A stretch of 64,000 bases of DNA from Panulirus ornatus (lineage: Eukaryota; Arthropoda; Malacostraca; Decapoda; Palinuridae), in contig NC_092225.1 in assembly GCF_036320965.1 (NCBI RefSeq), forward strand, positions 52,950,868 through 53,014,867, written 5' to 3'. The position numbers were made by a program, and so were the translations under genes. A model generated the notes under the pieces. That model made no database searches, was not told the DNA's origin, and was given only the letters and a program-made list of their open reading frames with translations. This document shows positions 23,226 through 34,335 of the stretch, in pieces (the first letter of the stretch is position 1; the number at the start of each line of letters is the position of its first letter).

Positions 23226-23357
23226 TACAAACCTCCAACAGCCAGGATCGAACCTGGGACCCCTGTGCAACAGGCGGGAGCGTTACCGCTGGGCTATGAT
23301 CGCCCGCCTGTTGCACAGGAGTCCCGGGTTCGATCCTGGCTGTTGGAGGTTTGTATG
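23224..23357. mobile_element. Foldback of a tRNA-like repeat
   Basis: Two arms of about 55 bp (23224-23278 and 23302-23357) are inverted copies containing GGTTCGATCCTGGCTGTTGG, a tRNA B-box type sequence. The 24-base spacer read on the minus strand (ATAGCCCAGCGGTAACGC) is A-box-like. Left arm plus spacer therefore make a tRNA-like unit on the minus strand, and the right arm is an inverted second 3' half. No clean cloverleaf, so a tRNA-derived element rather than a tRNA gene. Confidence 0.6.
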
Positions 23358-23393
23358 TTCTATGAAGGTGCGCGTTCATATGCACTTTGTTCG

Positions 23394-23395
<2 letters not shown>

Positions 23396-23431
<36 letters not shown>
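23396..23431. repeat. (TA)n before SINE-like repeat
   Basis: About 17 TA units immediately before ATCCCTGGGG. Confidence 0.93.
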
Positions 23432-23436
<5 letters not shown>

Positions 23437-23616
23437 GGGGATAGGGGAGAAAGAATACTTCCCACGTATTCCCTGCGTGTCGTAGAAGGCGACTAAAAGG
23501 GGAGGGAGCGGGGGGCTAGAAATCCTCCCCTCTCGTTTTTTTTATTTTCCAAAAGAAGGAACAGAGAAGGGGGCCAGGTGAGGATATTCCCTCAAAGGCC
23601 CAGTCCTCTGTTCTTA
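23432..23616 (+). mobile_element. SINE-like repeat lacking its 3' hairpin
   Basis: The copy matches the start and middle of the repeat to CAGTCCTCTGTTCTTA, then passes directly into a LINE 3' UTR at 23617. (TA)n precedes it. Confidence 0.8.
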
Positions 23617-24705
23617 TATATGGAAAGTTTTGTGGGGCCTGGATGTGGAAAGGGAGCTGTGGTTTCGGTGCATTATACATGACAGCTAGAGACTGAGTGT
23701 GAACGAATGTGGCCTTTTTTTTTTTTTTTCTTTTTTTTTTTTTTTGTCTGCTCCTGGCGCTGCCTCGCTGTAGGTAGGGTTGGGGGTTGGGGGGATGCTA
23801 TTCGTGTGTGGCGGGGTGGCGACGGAAATGGATGAAGGCAGCAAGTATGATATGTACATGTATATATATGTACATGTCTGTGTATGTATAAGTATATACG
23901 TTGAAATGTATAGGTATGTATATGTGCGTGTGTGGGCGTTTATGTATGTACATGTAGGAAAGGATCACAATTTTATGCGTGATCAAGTATATTTCTATGA
24001 GTCCATGGGGAAAATAAAACACGCTAAGTTCCCAAGTGCACTTTCGTGTAATAATCACATCATTTGGGGATACACAAGAGAGAAATATAAGTCGATATAC
24101 AACGAAGAGACGTAGCTAGGACGCTATTTGGTAAACATGCGATTGTCTAAGACAAACAACGAGCGTATCATAAACTTATTATGTGGACAAGGAGAAATGT
24201 TTACAAATTTTATCAACAGTATAGTTATCCAATTTGTATAGACCATCACTAATATTAAGATTATAATTCTATGTGTACTTAGTAATAGAAGATTCAATGA
24301 TATTTCTCGTGGTACTGGAGTTAAGAGTTAATAACTGAGATGGCATTACTCCAGTCAATACAATGGTAATAGTTTTTAACGGGATTAAACAAGGCATTTT
24401 GATTCTTTTCCTGTTCTTATACTATATTTATGTTGCTTAAGTCTAACAGAAAGATCCTTACCAGTCTGCCCAACATAAAACTTATCACAATTTCAACATG
24501 GCACTTTATATGTGCACCCAGGAGAACTTTCTGGCGATTTCCTTATTAAGATATTCTTTATAGTATTATTGTTGCTGAAGGCAACATTTACATTAAAGAA
24601 TTTAAGCAACATGGGAAGTATGTACATGTGTATGTGTGGGTGGGTTGGGCCATTCCTCGTCTGTTTCCTTGCGCTAACTCGCTAACGTGGGAGACGGCGG
24701 TTAAG

Positions 24706-24706
<1 letters not shown>
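23617..24706 (+). mobile_element. LINE 3' UTR (long variant) split by a Penelope-like insertion
   Basis: The left part (23617-23955) and right part (24618-24706) together make one long-variant 3' UTR: GGAAAGTTTTGTGGGGCCTG, the ATGACAGCTAGAGACTGAGT segment, the TA/GT-rich middle, then TTGGGCCATTCCTCGTCTG, the hairpin (ACTCGCTAACGTGGGAG) and (TA)n. The two parts are separated by a Penelope-like insert of about 660 bp flanked by a 12 bp direct repeat. Confidence 0.82.
23956..24617 (-). mobile_element. Penelope-like element, 3' part with GIY-YIG endonuclease remnant
   Basis: On the minus strand the insert encodes CTYKVPC, a stop, then NCDKFYVGQTGKDLSVRLKQ and HKYS. This is the GIY-YIG type C-terminal endonuclease region characteristic of Penelope-like retroelements (about 24540-24400). 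Downstream frames are broken by several stops. The 3' end (24120-23956) matches the terminal sequences at 2668-3009 and 46177-46345. The copy is 5'-truncated and flanked by the direct repeat GTATGTACATGT (23944-23955 and 24618-24629). The internal stops make it non-functional. Confidence 0.85.

Positions 24707-24765
<59 letters not shown>
24707..24765. repeat. (TA)n tail of LINE 3' UTR
   Basis: About 29 TA units directly after the split LINE 3' UTR. Confidence 0.95.
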
Positions 24766-24768
<3 letters not shown>

Positions 24769-24850
24769 GGGTTCGGACTGGCTTGTAAATACTGGGCCTC
24801 CAACATGACACGAAAACTCACTCAGGCACCTTACTACAGGGCTCAGGAGG

Positions 24851-24854
<4 letters not shown>

Positions 24855-24928
<74 letters not shown>
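24855..24928. repeat. (GA)n microsatellite
   Basis: About 36 GA units. Confidence 0.95.
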
Positions 24929-24930
<2 letters not shown>

Positions 24931-25014
24931 AGAGGAGGCAGCAAGTGGAAGGGACGGGTGAGGGAACAGATGAACGGAGCCAACGGTGTCAAAATCTGGC
25001 ACTCAGTACGTGGG

Positions 25015-25655
25015 ACGATAACTGATGAGACGGAGACGATAACTGATGAGACGGGGACGATAACTGATGAGACGGAGACGATAACTGATGAGACGGGGAC
25101 GATAACGGATGAGACGGGGAAGATAACTGATGAGACGGGGACGATAACTGATGAGACGGGGACGATAACTGATGAGACGGGGAAGATAACTGATGAGACG
25201 GAGACGATAACTGATGAGACGGGGACGATAACTGATGAGACGGGGACGATAACTGATGAGACGGGGACGATAACTGATGAGACGGGGACGATAACTGATG
25301 AGACGGGGACGATAACTGATGAGACGGGGACGATAACTGATGAGACGGGGACGATAACTGATGAGACGGGGACGATAACTGATGAGACAGGGACGATAAC
25401 TGATGAGACGGGGACGATAACTGATGAGACGGGGACGATAACTGATGAGACGGGGACGATAACTGATGAGACGGAGACGATAACTGATGAGACGGAGACG
25501 ATAACGAGACGGGGACGATAACTGATGAGACGGGGACGATAACTGATGAGACGGGGACGATAACTGATGAGACGGGGACGATAACTGATGAGACGGAGAC
25601 GATAACGAGACGGGGACGATAACTGATGAGACGGGGACGATAACTGATGAGACGG
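25015..25655. repeat. 21 bp satellite, GATAACTGATGAGACGGGGA type, about 30 copies
   Basis: Units are nearly identical, with GGGGAC/GGAGAC/GGGAAG variants and two places where ACTGATG-type bases were lost (25503 and 25607). It is unrelated to the other 21 bp family. One plus frame and several minus frames are open only because of the unit length. Confidence 0.96.
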
Positions 25656-25811
25656 CCTGGTTTATGGGTAAACATGAACCCCAGGAGAGAACACAATAAC
25701 TGTAGGGATAAATAGATATAAAAAAAAAAAATGGGATGGAAATGAATTTTGGTAAATAATAATGATTTTGAGGCAAATACAATATAGATTGATCTAATTG
25801 ATGCAAAAAGA

Positions 25812-25814
<3 letters not shown>

Positions 25815-25888
<74 letters not shown>
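25815..25888. repeat. (TA)n at LINE 3' end
   Basis: About 37 TA units directly before the T-run that marks the LINE 3' end at 25889. Confidence 0.95.
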
Positions 25889-25905
<17 letters not shown>

Positions 25906-26907
25906 TTTTATACTTTGTCGCTGTCTCCCGCGTTTGCGAGGTAGCGCAAGGAAACAGACGAAAGAAATGGCCCAACCCCCCCCATACACATGTACATACA
26001 CACGTCCACACACGCAAATATACATACCTACACAGCTTTCCATGGTTTACCCCAGACGCTTCACATGCCTTGATTCAATCCACTGACAGCACGTCAACCC
26101 CTGTATACCACATCGCTCCAATTCACTCTATTCCTTGCCCTCCTTTCACCCTCCTGCATGTTCAGGCCCCGATCACACAAAATCCTTTTCACTCCATCTT
26201 TCCACCTCCAATTTGGTCTCCCTCTTCTCCTCGTTCCCTCCACCTCCGACACATATATCCTCCTGGTCAATCTTTCCTCACTCATTCTCTCCATGTGCCC
26301 AAACCATTTCAAAACACCCTCTTCTGCTCTCTCAACCACGCTCTTTTTATTTCCACACATCTCTCTCACCCTTACGTTACTTACTCGATCAAACCACCTC
26401 ACACCACACATTGTCCTCAAACATCTCATTTCCAGCACATCCATCCTCCTACGCACAACTCTATCCATAGCCCACGCCTCGCAACCATACAACATTGTTG
26501 GAACTACTATTCCTTCAAACATACCCATTTTTGCTTTCCGGGATAATGTTCTCGACTTCCACACATTTTTCAAGGCTCCCAAAATTTTCGCCCCCTCCCC
26601 CACCCTATGATCCACTTCCGCTTCCATGGTTCCATCCGCTGACAGATCCACTCCCAGATATCTAAAACACTTCACTTCCTCCAGCCTCTCACCATTCAAA
26701 CTCACCTCCCAATTGACTTGACCCTCAACCCTACTGTACCTAATAACCTTGCTCTTATTGACATTTACTCTTAACTTTCTTCTTCCACACACTTTACCAA
26801 ACTCCGTCACCAGCTTCTGCAGTTTCTCACATGAATCCGCCACCAGCGCTGTATCATCAGCGAACAACAACTGACTCACTTCCCAAGCTCTCTCATCCCC
26901 AACAGAC

Positions 26908-26911
<4 letters not shown>
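25889..26911 (-). mobile_element. LINE copy, 5'-truncated in the palm domain
   Basis: A third copy of the same LINE, with coding sequence 26911-26094, begins at KSVGDERAW just before the FADD box and is open to the stop. It has a few more substitutions than the two longest copies (for example DLSADG, RLTRRI). The 3' UTR ends with the common hairpin, a run of T at 25889-25909 and (TA)n. A (TA)n tract also marks the 5' truncation at 26912. It lies in the second SLC45 intron, in the sense orientation of the gene. Confidence 0.92.

Positions 26912-26966
<55 letters not shown>
26912..26966. repeat. (TA)n at LINE 5' truncation
   Basis: About 27 TA units directly after the truncated LINE coding sequence. 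Confidence 0.95.
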
Positions 26967-26972
<6 letters not shown>

Positions 26973-27284
26973 CGAAAGGACGAGAATTAAAGAATAATGG
27001 TGATGAAATGTGAAATCTGTGGCGTTAATGCTACGGGACAGAGACAGTGGAGTTGATCAGTCAATCAGTCAATCAGTGGAGCTGATCAGTCAATCAGTCA
27101 AGTTTGAGCTGTCATCCTCGACTGGCTAATCACATTACAAGTGCCGGGGTGACTGACGGTGTGACAGTCAAAACACACTGTCTCTTCTGTCTGAGGTTCA
27201 TGAGTCCTACAGTCACACGAGACGGCAACCTGGTCGACAATCACGGTTAGAATGCGACCAACACGGCCTCCACGGGCAAGCCAG

Positions 27285-28165
27285 CGGCCCTGTAGTGAGG
27301 ATAATCCACAAAAATCACGACAACGCCACTTAACGAGGATAATCTTGTGAATGAATCGAGTGCCACCTATCGAGGATAATCCCCTGAATGAAAACAGTGC
27401 CACTTATCAAGGATAATCCTTATCTGAATGAAAACAGTGCCACTCACCAAGGATAATCCTTATCTGAATGAAAACAAAACCACTTACCGAGGATAATCCT
27501 CTTCTGAATGAAAACAATGCCACTTACCGAGGATAATCCTCTTCTGAATGAAAACTAGGCCATTTACCGAGGATAATCCTCTTCTGAATGAAAACAATGC
27601 CACTTACCAAGGATAATCATCTGAATAAAAAAAAACAATGCCACTTACCGAGGATAATCCTCCTCTGAATGAAAACAATGCCACTTACCGAGGATAATCA
27701 TCTGAATGAAAACAATGCCACTTACCGAGGATAATCTTCTTCTGAATGAAAACCATGCCACTTACCGAGGATAATCATCTGAATGAAAACAATGCCACTT
27801 ACCGAGGATAATCCTCTACTGAAAGAAAACAATGCCACTTACCGAGGATAATCATCTGAATGAAAGCAAGGCCACTTACCGAGGATAATCCTCCTCTGAA
27901 TAGAAACTATACCACTTACCGAGGATAATCCACTTCTGAATAAAAAAAAACAAAAAACCAGTGCCACTTACCGAGGATAATCCTCCTCTGAATGAAAACA
28001 ATGCCACTTACCGAGGATAATCCTATTCTGAATAAAAACAATGCCACTTACCAAGGATAATCCTCATCAGAATGAAAACAATGCCACTTACCGAGGATAA
28101 TCATCTGAATAAAAACAATGCCACTTACCAAGGATAATCCTCATCAGAATGAAAACAATGCCACT
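27285..28165 (-). repeat. Splice-donor minisatellite, about 40 bp unit, roughly 20 copies
   Basis: Immediately downstream of exon 2, about 20 units of 36-42 bp repeat the exon/intron boundary itself. On the minus strand each unit contains ATTATCCTCGGTAAGTGG (last coding bases plus donor) followed by CATTGTTTTCATTCAG, which looks like a short pyrimidine tract with an acceptor. Most units keep GTAAG exactly; the units furthest from the exon (below about 27480) are more diverged and several have lost it. Nothing else is coded here. Confidence 0.9.
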
Positions 28166-28168
28166 TAC

Positions 28169-28431
28169 CGAGGATAATGCCAATCGAGAGGAGGATGATG
28201 AAGGGCCGCCTTCGCCCCAGCTTGGAGCGGCAGTTGTCTGAGAGGGAGCCCAGGATCGGGGTGAGGAAGAAGCCAATGAAGGGACTGAGGCACCAGATGA
28301 GCGTCATGTGTCGGTGCTTGACGCCGATCTTGAGCAGCGTGGGCGACACGAAGGCCGTCTCGGCGGCGTAGCAGAACTCGATGCCCATGACGGCGGCCGA
28401 GATGCGCACCATCTCCATCCGGGTCTTGCGC
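28169..28431 (-). CDS. Slc45: SLC45-like exon 2: TM1, TM2, GRRRP loop, start of TM3
   Basis: This exon encodes residues 70-157 plus one base of 158. The acceptor is CCTGGCAG|GCGCAAG and the donor CCTCG|GTAAGTGG. In order it shows RKTRMEMVRIS, TM1 (about 78-107, including GIEFCYAAETAFVSP), TM2 (about 112-133, SPFIGFFLTPILGSLSD), the cytoplasmic loop with the family's GRRRPF motif (142-147), and the first half of TM3. The AAETAFVSP and LGRRRPF elements are hallmarks of SLC45 transporters. Its entry phase 2 matches exon 1 and its exit phase 1 matches the exon at 15131. The last eleven bases and the first part of the following intron are the source of a roughly 20-copy minisatellite immediately downstream (27290-28165). 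Confidence 0.93.
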
Positions 28432-28517
28432 CTGCCAGGGGAGGGGGAGGCAAGGGACGGACCTGGGGTCACTCACGCTCGTAACTGACTCAGCGAATCA
28501 ATACAGTGAAAATAATG

Positions 28518-28814
<297 letters not shown>

Positions 28815-28851
<37 letters not shown>

Positions 28852-28866
28852 GTATATATATGATCG

Positions 28867-28953
<87 letters not shown>
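28815..28953. repeat. (TA)n followed by (GA)n
   Basis: TA at 28815-28862 with one ACG interruption, then about 42 GA units at 28870-28953. The TA is the tail of the SINE-like half copy. Confidence 0.95.
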
Positions 28954-28955
<2 letters not shown>

Positions 28956-29971
28956 AGCGATTGGTAGTTACTGGTTAGTAGCTAATGGTCAGGTAAGATT
29001 ACCACGGGGGGGCCCATATGCCATGGATTAAATCAAAACCCCATAATGAGGACATTAATGACCCAACTAGGCCAATGGACTGCCAAGCATACTGTAACCA
29101 CTCACTTTCAATATCTAATTCTAACAACAGTTCTAGGAATAACATGGCATGCATCTTAACACACCTGCTACTAATAATTATAATACCTTAATTCACAAGT
29201 ACAAGGGAAATTCTGGGGGAATCATGAGTGAGTCAGCTCCATCAATAGAGAACTGATGTGTTAAGGAATAGCTAATGGAAAATGCACTTGACACATCAGT
29301 ACACGTAGTCCCTGCCACACAGCACAACACCGAATACCGGCTCCGCCAAGTCGCCCGTATGGAGAGTTCACTCAAGGTCGCATCAGCTGGTTATACACCT
29401 GACCTTAAATTAAGGTCTTAGCTGTATAGAGGACATGGTGCACGGGAGGTCCCAGCATGCAGGAACCCTTGCTTAGTGACGAGCCATATCCTCAACGTTA
29501 GGCTGGTCTGTATATGTGCGGGGGATCCGGGCGTGCGACAGTCCTCGCCCAGCGACGGCCAACGTCCCTCCTTCCAGGTGAGGTCGGTCTGTACGTGCAG
29601 TGTTCACACGGAGCGTGGTGCCCCCAGCCTACTACGTCCTTGGCACAGCTCACTGCCTCCGCCCACACACTGGTAAGATTCTCTTTAGACCCATGCTGGC
29701 GCGCGGCCCCTACTGCTACTCTACCCACCCCACACTCGCCAGGGATTGTAGTAGATGTTAGTGTTGTTGTTTTCCCCTGGGGTTTAGCCAAACTGCTTTT
29801 ATATTTTGTTTCTGTGTTGACCTGATGCCCACTAACCCTTTCGTCTCTGCTCTGCGTAACGTAGGATACCTTTTACTGTAATACCAAGGTAATTATATCA
29901 GTTTCCTCGGTTAATCACTCTACTAATTCACTTTTCCATACTCGATACATTTTCGTTGTCACATAAATGTC

Positions 29972-29974
<3 letters not shown>
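28954..29974. other. Unrecognised intronic sequence
   Basis: Unique sequence in the first SLC45 intron. A diverged direct repeat is visible: GTGCACGGGAGGTCCCAGC (29450) and GTGCGGGGGATCCGGGCGTG (29516), each followed by similar text. No exon recognised. Confidence 0.4.

Positions 29975-30058
<84 letters not shown>
29975..30058. repeat. (TA)n microsatellite
   Basis: About 42 TA units. Confidence 0.95.
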
Positions 30059-30060
<2 letters not shown>

Positions 30061-30496
30061 TCCTTGATATTCCTCGAAAACTCTGGTTCACAGTAAAGTG
30101 AAGAAGCAGGTCGACATTGTAGACCTAAAAGATGCCTTGAAGAATTCCCTTCTAAGTGTTGAGTAGCGAGGTGCCTCCCCGTACCACCTCACCCGTCTCC
30201 ACCCACCTACCTTCCGTACCCGACCCATCCCAACCCACCCCTGGGATCTCTCACCCCCAAGTCACGGGATCCACTGTCCCTTCCCCCTCGGGCTCGACAC
30301 CTTCAAGAATGCACCTGGTGCCTCCTGGCGCCCTTGCTCTGCCACGCATTACCAACAGCAGCGTCCACGAGTGATTACACAGACACACACACACACGCAT
30401 TTTCCACCCTCAGATGGCCACCAGCCCCTGAGGACCCTTATGGTGGCCATCTCCCACACACTAAATACACACTACCCACCCTCAGCCAGGTACTCA

Positions 30497-30645
30497 TTCA
30501 TCGACCAGTTCCCTCGAAGGGAGGATGAACACCTGGGTTGAACTGCGGGGACGACTGCCACCCGTAGGATTCGAACTCCCGAAGGGTGCGTGTGTGCGTG
30601 CTTCATGGTCAGTAACGCTAGCCGCTACACCACGAAGGCCTCAAA
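30497..30645 (-). mobile_element. tRNA-derived SINE, second copy
   Basis: On the minus strand: TTCGTGGTGTAGCGGCTAGC (A box), GAGTTCGAATCC (B box), then GGCAGTCGTCCCCGCAGTTC and AACCCAGGTGTTCATCC. It shares body and boxes with the copy at 5493. It is not an intact tRNA gene because the stems do not close. Confidence 0.72.
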
Positions 30646-30689
30646 AGAAAACGTACTACGACAAAATTACATCTCGTCTTGGGGCATTA

Positions 30690-31085
30690 TCCGGGCGACG
30701 AAGCTCAGAAGCCTCGGTATCATCCGAACGACGAAGCTCAGAAGCCTCGCCATCATCCGGACGACGAAGCTCAGAAGCCTCGCCATCATCCGGACGACGA
30801 AGCTCAGAAGCCTCGCCATCATCCGGACGACGAAGCTCAGAAGCCTCGCCATCATCCGAACGACGAAGCTCAAAGGCCTCGCCATCATCCGGACGACGAA
30901 GCTCAGAAGCCTCGCCATCATCCGGACGACGAAGCTCAGAAGCCTCGCTATCATCCGAACGACGAAGCTCAAAGGCCTCGCCATCATCCGGACGACGAAG
31001 CTCAGAAGCCTCGCCATCATCCGGACGACGAAGCTCAGAAGCCTCGCCATCATCCGGACGACGAAGCTCAGATGCCTCGCCAGGA
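30690..31085. repeat. 33 bp minisatellite, about 12 copies
   Basis: Units contain GACGAAGCTCAGAAGCCTCG and CCATCATCCGGAC, with AACGACG/GGACGACG and CTCAAAGG variants in a repeating pattern. It starts just past the tRNA-derived SINE. Four frames are open because of the unit length. Confidence 0.95.
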
Positions 31086-31389
31086 GCAGGTCCTCCACCA
31101 CCACCGTGTGGCTGTGACGAGAGAGATATGTTGACGCGGTGCAGAGATAGACGTGTCTCGCTGTCCTGCTGCAGCTGCCCACACAGAGAGAGAGATGTCT
31201 CACGCGAACCACCAGCCTAGTCCAACGAGACAAGCTCTACACTTCCTCAACAAATATGATTTTTTTTTTCTCTTCCTAATAATTTTTTTCTAATCATTTT
31301 TATCCTCTTTATTTTATAGAGGTTTGAGGGGTGGGGAGGGCTTTTCAATGAAAGCTTCAGTCACCGTGACTGGGGGCTGACTGACATGT

Positions 31390-31391
<2 letters not shown>

Positions 31392-31456
<65 letters not shown>
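31392..31456. repeat. (GA)n microsatellite
   Basis: About 32 GA units. Confidence 0.95.
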
Positions 31457-31460
<4 letters not shown>

Positions 31461-31649
31461 AGCATAGGAGTACCTACGACGGAGTTCTGTCCCTCGACAC
31501 GGTGAGCGCGCACCGCTCACCGTACTCAGCAAACTCCAAAGTTCGGAATAATAAGTCGTGTGAGTCACGTGTTGCTAAGTGTTAAATGTGAGACAGAAAG
31601 ACTGAATTTTTTGTTCCCGCTGGAGGTTCCAGTCACGGCCAATAGTCCA

Positions 31650-33800
31650 CATCAGGGACGGTCCTTAATTGATGTCACATAGATGTTAATGAAAGGGGGG
31701 AAAAAGCAACATGAGACAAGGGAAAGTAGTTGCAAATTTTGGACGAAGTGAAAAACCTGTCTTTTGAAATGTGCCAGGTCATAGTTATCATTGGGAAAGA
31801 TACTAGAAGGGGAGGAGTTCCAAAGCTTCGACGTGTTGGGAAAGCAGACATCAAAACGGCCCACCCTTGAGATGTTGATGGCCACACAGTAATCATGTGA
31901 CACAGCAGCTTGCCGAGTATTGCGTGGTCCAGCTAGTGGTTGGGGGCACACAAGCAGCGAGCTCTCGGGAGCAAAAACCAAAGCAATACCCATAGAAGAG
32001 AGGAAGTGAACCAACATTGTAGCGTAGGGCAAGGGGGTCAAGTATGGAAGTTAACCTGGGACAGTTTATAAGTCGGACCGCTTTCGACTGAACTCTGTCA
32101 AGTAAGGATACAGAGCTAGAACCAACCCAGATGTGAGAGCAGTACTCCATACAAGGACGGATCAATCCCTTGTATAAACACAGCAACTGTTATGAAGAAA
32201 AAAGATATCGACATCTAAACAGAACTCTCAGTTTCTTAAGAGACAGACTTAGTTATTTCCGTAATAAGCGGGTTACAAGAAATAATGGATGTTACAGTAA
32301 TATCAAGTATGTTCACTGTCAAGGGAAGAAGGAAAGTTGCGGGGAATTTCCTTTAGAGAAATGTGTATAAATTGGGTCTTGGAGGCGTTTACCTTAACCA
32401 GATTTCGTCTACCCGACTGAGATATCCTGTCCAAGTCTGCGTTTACTGTGGAAGCTGTGTCATGACGAGATGCAGATCGAGTGAGAAAAGACGGCGCAGA
32501 ACTGAAGAAATTAGAGGAATGTAGTGTTGAGTCGTCGGCGTAAGAGTGCATTTGCTTATCTGTGTTAGAAAGACAATCGCTGATAGAAAGGAGAAGAAGT
32601 ATAGGAAACAGGAGAGAACCTTGAGGGACACCGCTGTTGATGGAGAGGGTGGAGGCTGATCCATCAACAATCATGGAGACAGATCGGCAAACTGAGAGGG
32701 AGGGAAGGCAAAAGAGGGAAGATTAGAGATGAGACCCCGATGCCACATCCCGTCAAAAGCTTTGGATATGTCAAGGGCAACTACACATGACTCCCCAAAA
32801 TCTTTCAGGGATGATGACCAGACATTAGTAAGATTGGAAAGAATATCATTATAGCATCTAGCTTTACGGAAGCGATACTGGTGATCAGAAAGAAGACTGT
32901 GAGATTCAAGACGTCTGAGGATATGGAGTTGAGGAGGGATTCAAAGACTTTGGAAACTGTATATGTCAAAGAAACAGGACGATAGTTAGAAAGGTTAGAA
33001 CGGTCACCCTTCTTATGGATGGGATGCATCAGTGCTAGGCTTCCAAGAAGAAGGAAAGGTTGTGGTCTTTATAAAGAAACGGAACAGACGAGGAGGCGCA
33101 GGTGCAAGTTCAGAGGCACACTCTTCCAGTACACGGGGGATGGATGTCATCAGGACCATAAGCCTTACTTGTGTCCAGAGAGAGACGAGCGCTTGTCGGA
33201 CAGCTTGAAATGATGCTACGGTGAGGGGCACAGGGTTAGTATGATGAGCATCAGGGATGAAAGAAAGTTAAGAGTCATCCAAGGTGGAAATAGAGAAACA
33301 GGAACCAGAGAGAGTCGCTTTGTCGACGGGAGAGACAGCTATAGTACCGACAGAACGGAAGAGTGAGGGAAAGGTAGAGCGACAGAAGTTGTTAGCGATG
33401 CCCTGAGCTAAAGATCAGAAGGACCGAACTGTGGATGACCAGGAGAGGTCATCGCACTTCCTTTAAATGAAAGAAATCTTGTGGACTGAAAGCCAACAGC
33501 ACACGTGTGTGGGGGAAGTAGAAAGAAGACACAGCCACCTGCGCCAGTCACTACAAGTGCGCAGCGCACGACGCAGTAAACAAGCACTTCAGTGGCTATC
33601 AACTTCCCTCCCCACCTTGTATCCAGGCTGCTGTCCTTTATCTTATTCTTGAGAATTATTGGCACCGACGAGCGACCAGTAAGACAGTCACACTCGACCC
33701 CTACCGGCATATGAGAGCACTAGAGGTCAGCTCCTCCAGCTGAGCATCAAGAAACAGAAGAGGGAGTTCAACACCCCTTGCTGAACACCAGCGTCAAGTG
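31650..33800 (-). mobile_element. Degenerate LINE, Jockey/CR1-type RT to C-terminus
   Basis: A second LINE family on the minus strand. Frames in order are IHKKGDRSNLSNYRPVSLT (about 33020), SINSGVPQGSLLFPILLLL (about 32640), SYADDSTLHSS with an intact YADD box at 32531-32542, VNASKTQFIHISLK, LYKGLIRPCMEYCSHIWVGS with LLDRVQSKAVRLI (about 32180-32080), and VCFPNTSKLWNSSPSSIFPN with a short Phe-rich end (about 31850). Frameshifts separate the blocks. It sits in the first SLC45 intron in the sense orientation. Confidence 0.82.
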
Positions 33801-34169
33801 AGAAATACTATGATCAAACTCCCATGTTATTCCATTTATATAAGTAAGTTTTACGAAGTGAGGGACGGTAAGGAAAAGAACGAGCTGGCAACGAGAAAGT
33901 AACTCGTCACACGAACAACACTTAAATAAGTAAGTAATCGCCGGGGGGAACACTTATCAAATACTTTAGAAGCGTCGAGAAACAGTGGGAATCCTAGACA
34001 CGCCAAACCCCCCCCCCATTTCTAGGCCAGGACAGCCCACAGGCTCGTAAATAAGCCATCCTTGTATGCAAATTGAAAGTAGGAATTTTTTTACTCTCTT
34101 TCCGACGGCAAGGTAATCAGGCAACCCCACAATAATCGACCACTTTGATGACTGAAGTGTGCGTTCGGT

Positions 34170-34335
34170 GCGCCACAGTGGTCCACTGTTGTCTGATGGT
34201 GGTGGTGAGGTTGGTACCAGCTGTGGCAGGTGGTGGCACGCCACAGTGGTCCACTGTTGTCTGATGGTGGTGGTGAGGTTGGTGGTACCAGCTGTGGCAG
34301 GTGGTGGCACGCCACAGTGGTTCACTGTTGTCTGA
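34170..34335. repeat. About 73 bp tandem repeat, 2.3 copies
   Basis: Units contain CGCCACAGTGGTCCACTGTT and GGTGGTGGTGAGGTTGG. CCACAGTGGTCCACTGTGG-like text is a near palindrome. Confidence 0.88.

Noticed and set aside
24740..25655. Long open frame of about 297 codons across TA, GA and 21 bp repeats
   Set aside because: It is a translation of three consecutive simple repeats with no non-repetitive coding part or domain.
25015..25655. CTGATGAG in each 21 bp unit as a tandem hammerhead ribozyme array
   Set aside because: The required GAAA element and a pairing stem II are absent from the unit.
27098..27403. Minus-strand open frame with several Cys/His pairs (CFDCHTVSHPGTC) as a zinc-finger exon
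   Set aside because: No recognisable finger spacing, no splice support, and part of it is the degenerate end of the splice-donor minisatellite.
30525..31220. Arg/Ser-rich open frame resembling an SR protein (SSEASPSSGRR repeats)
   Set aside because: All four nearby frames are equally open because of the 33 bp unit; no start context, splice sites or conserved domain support it.
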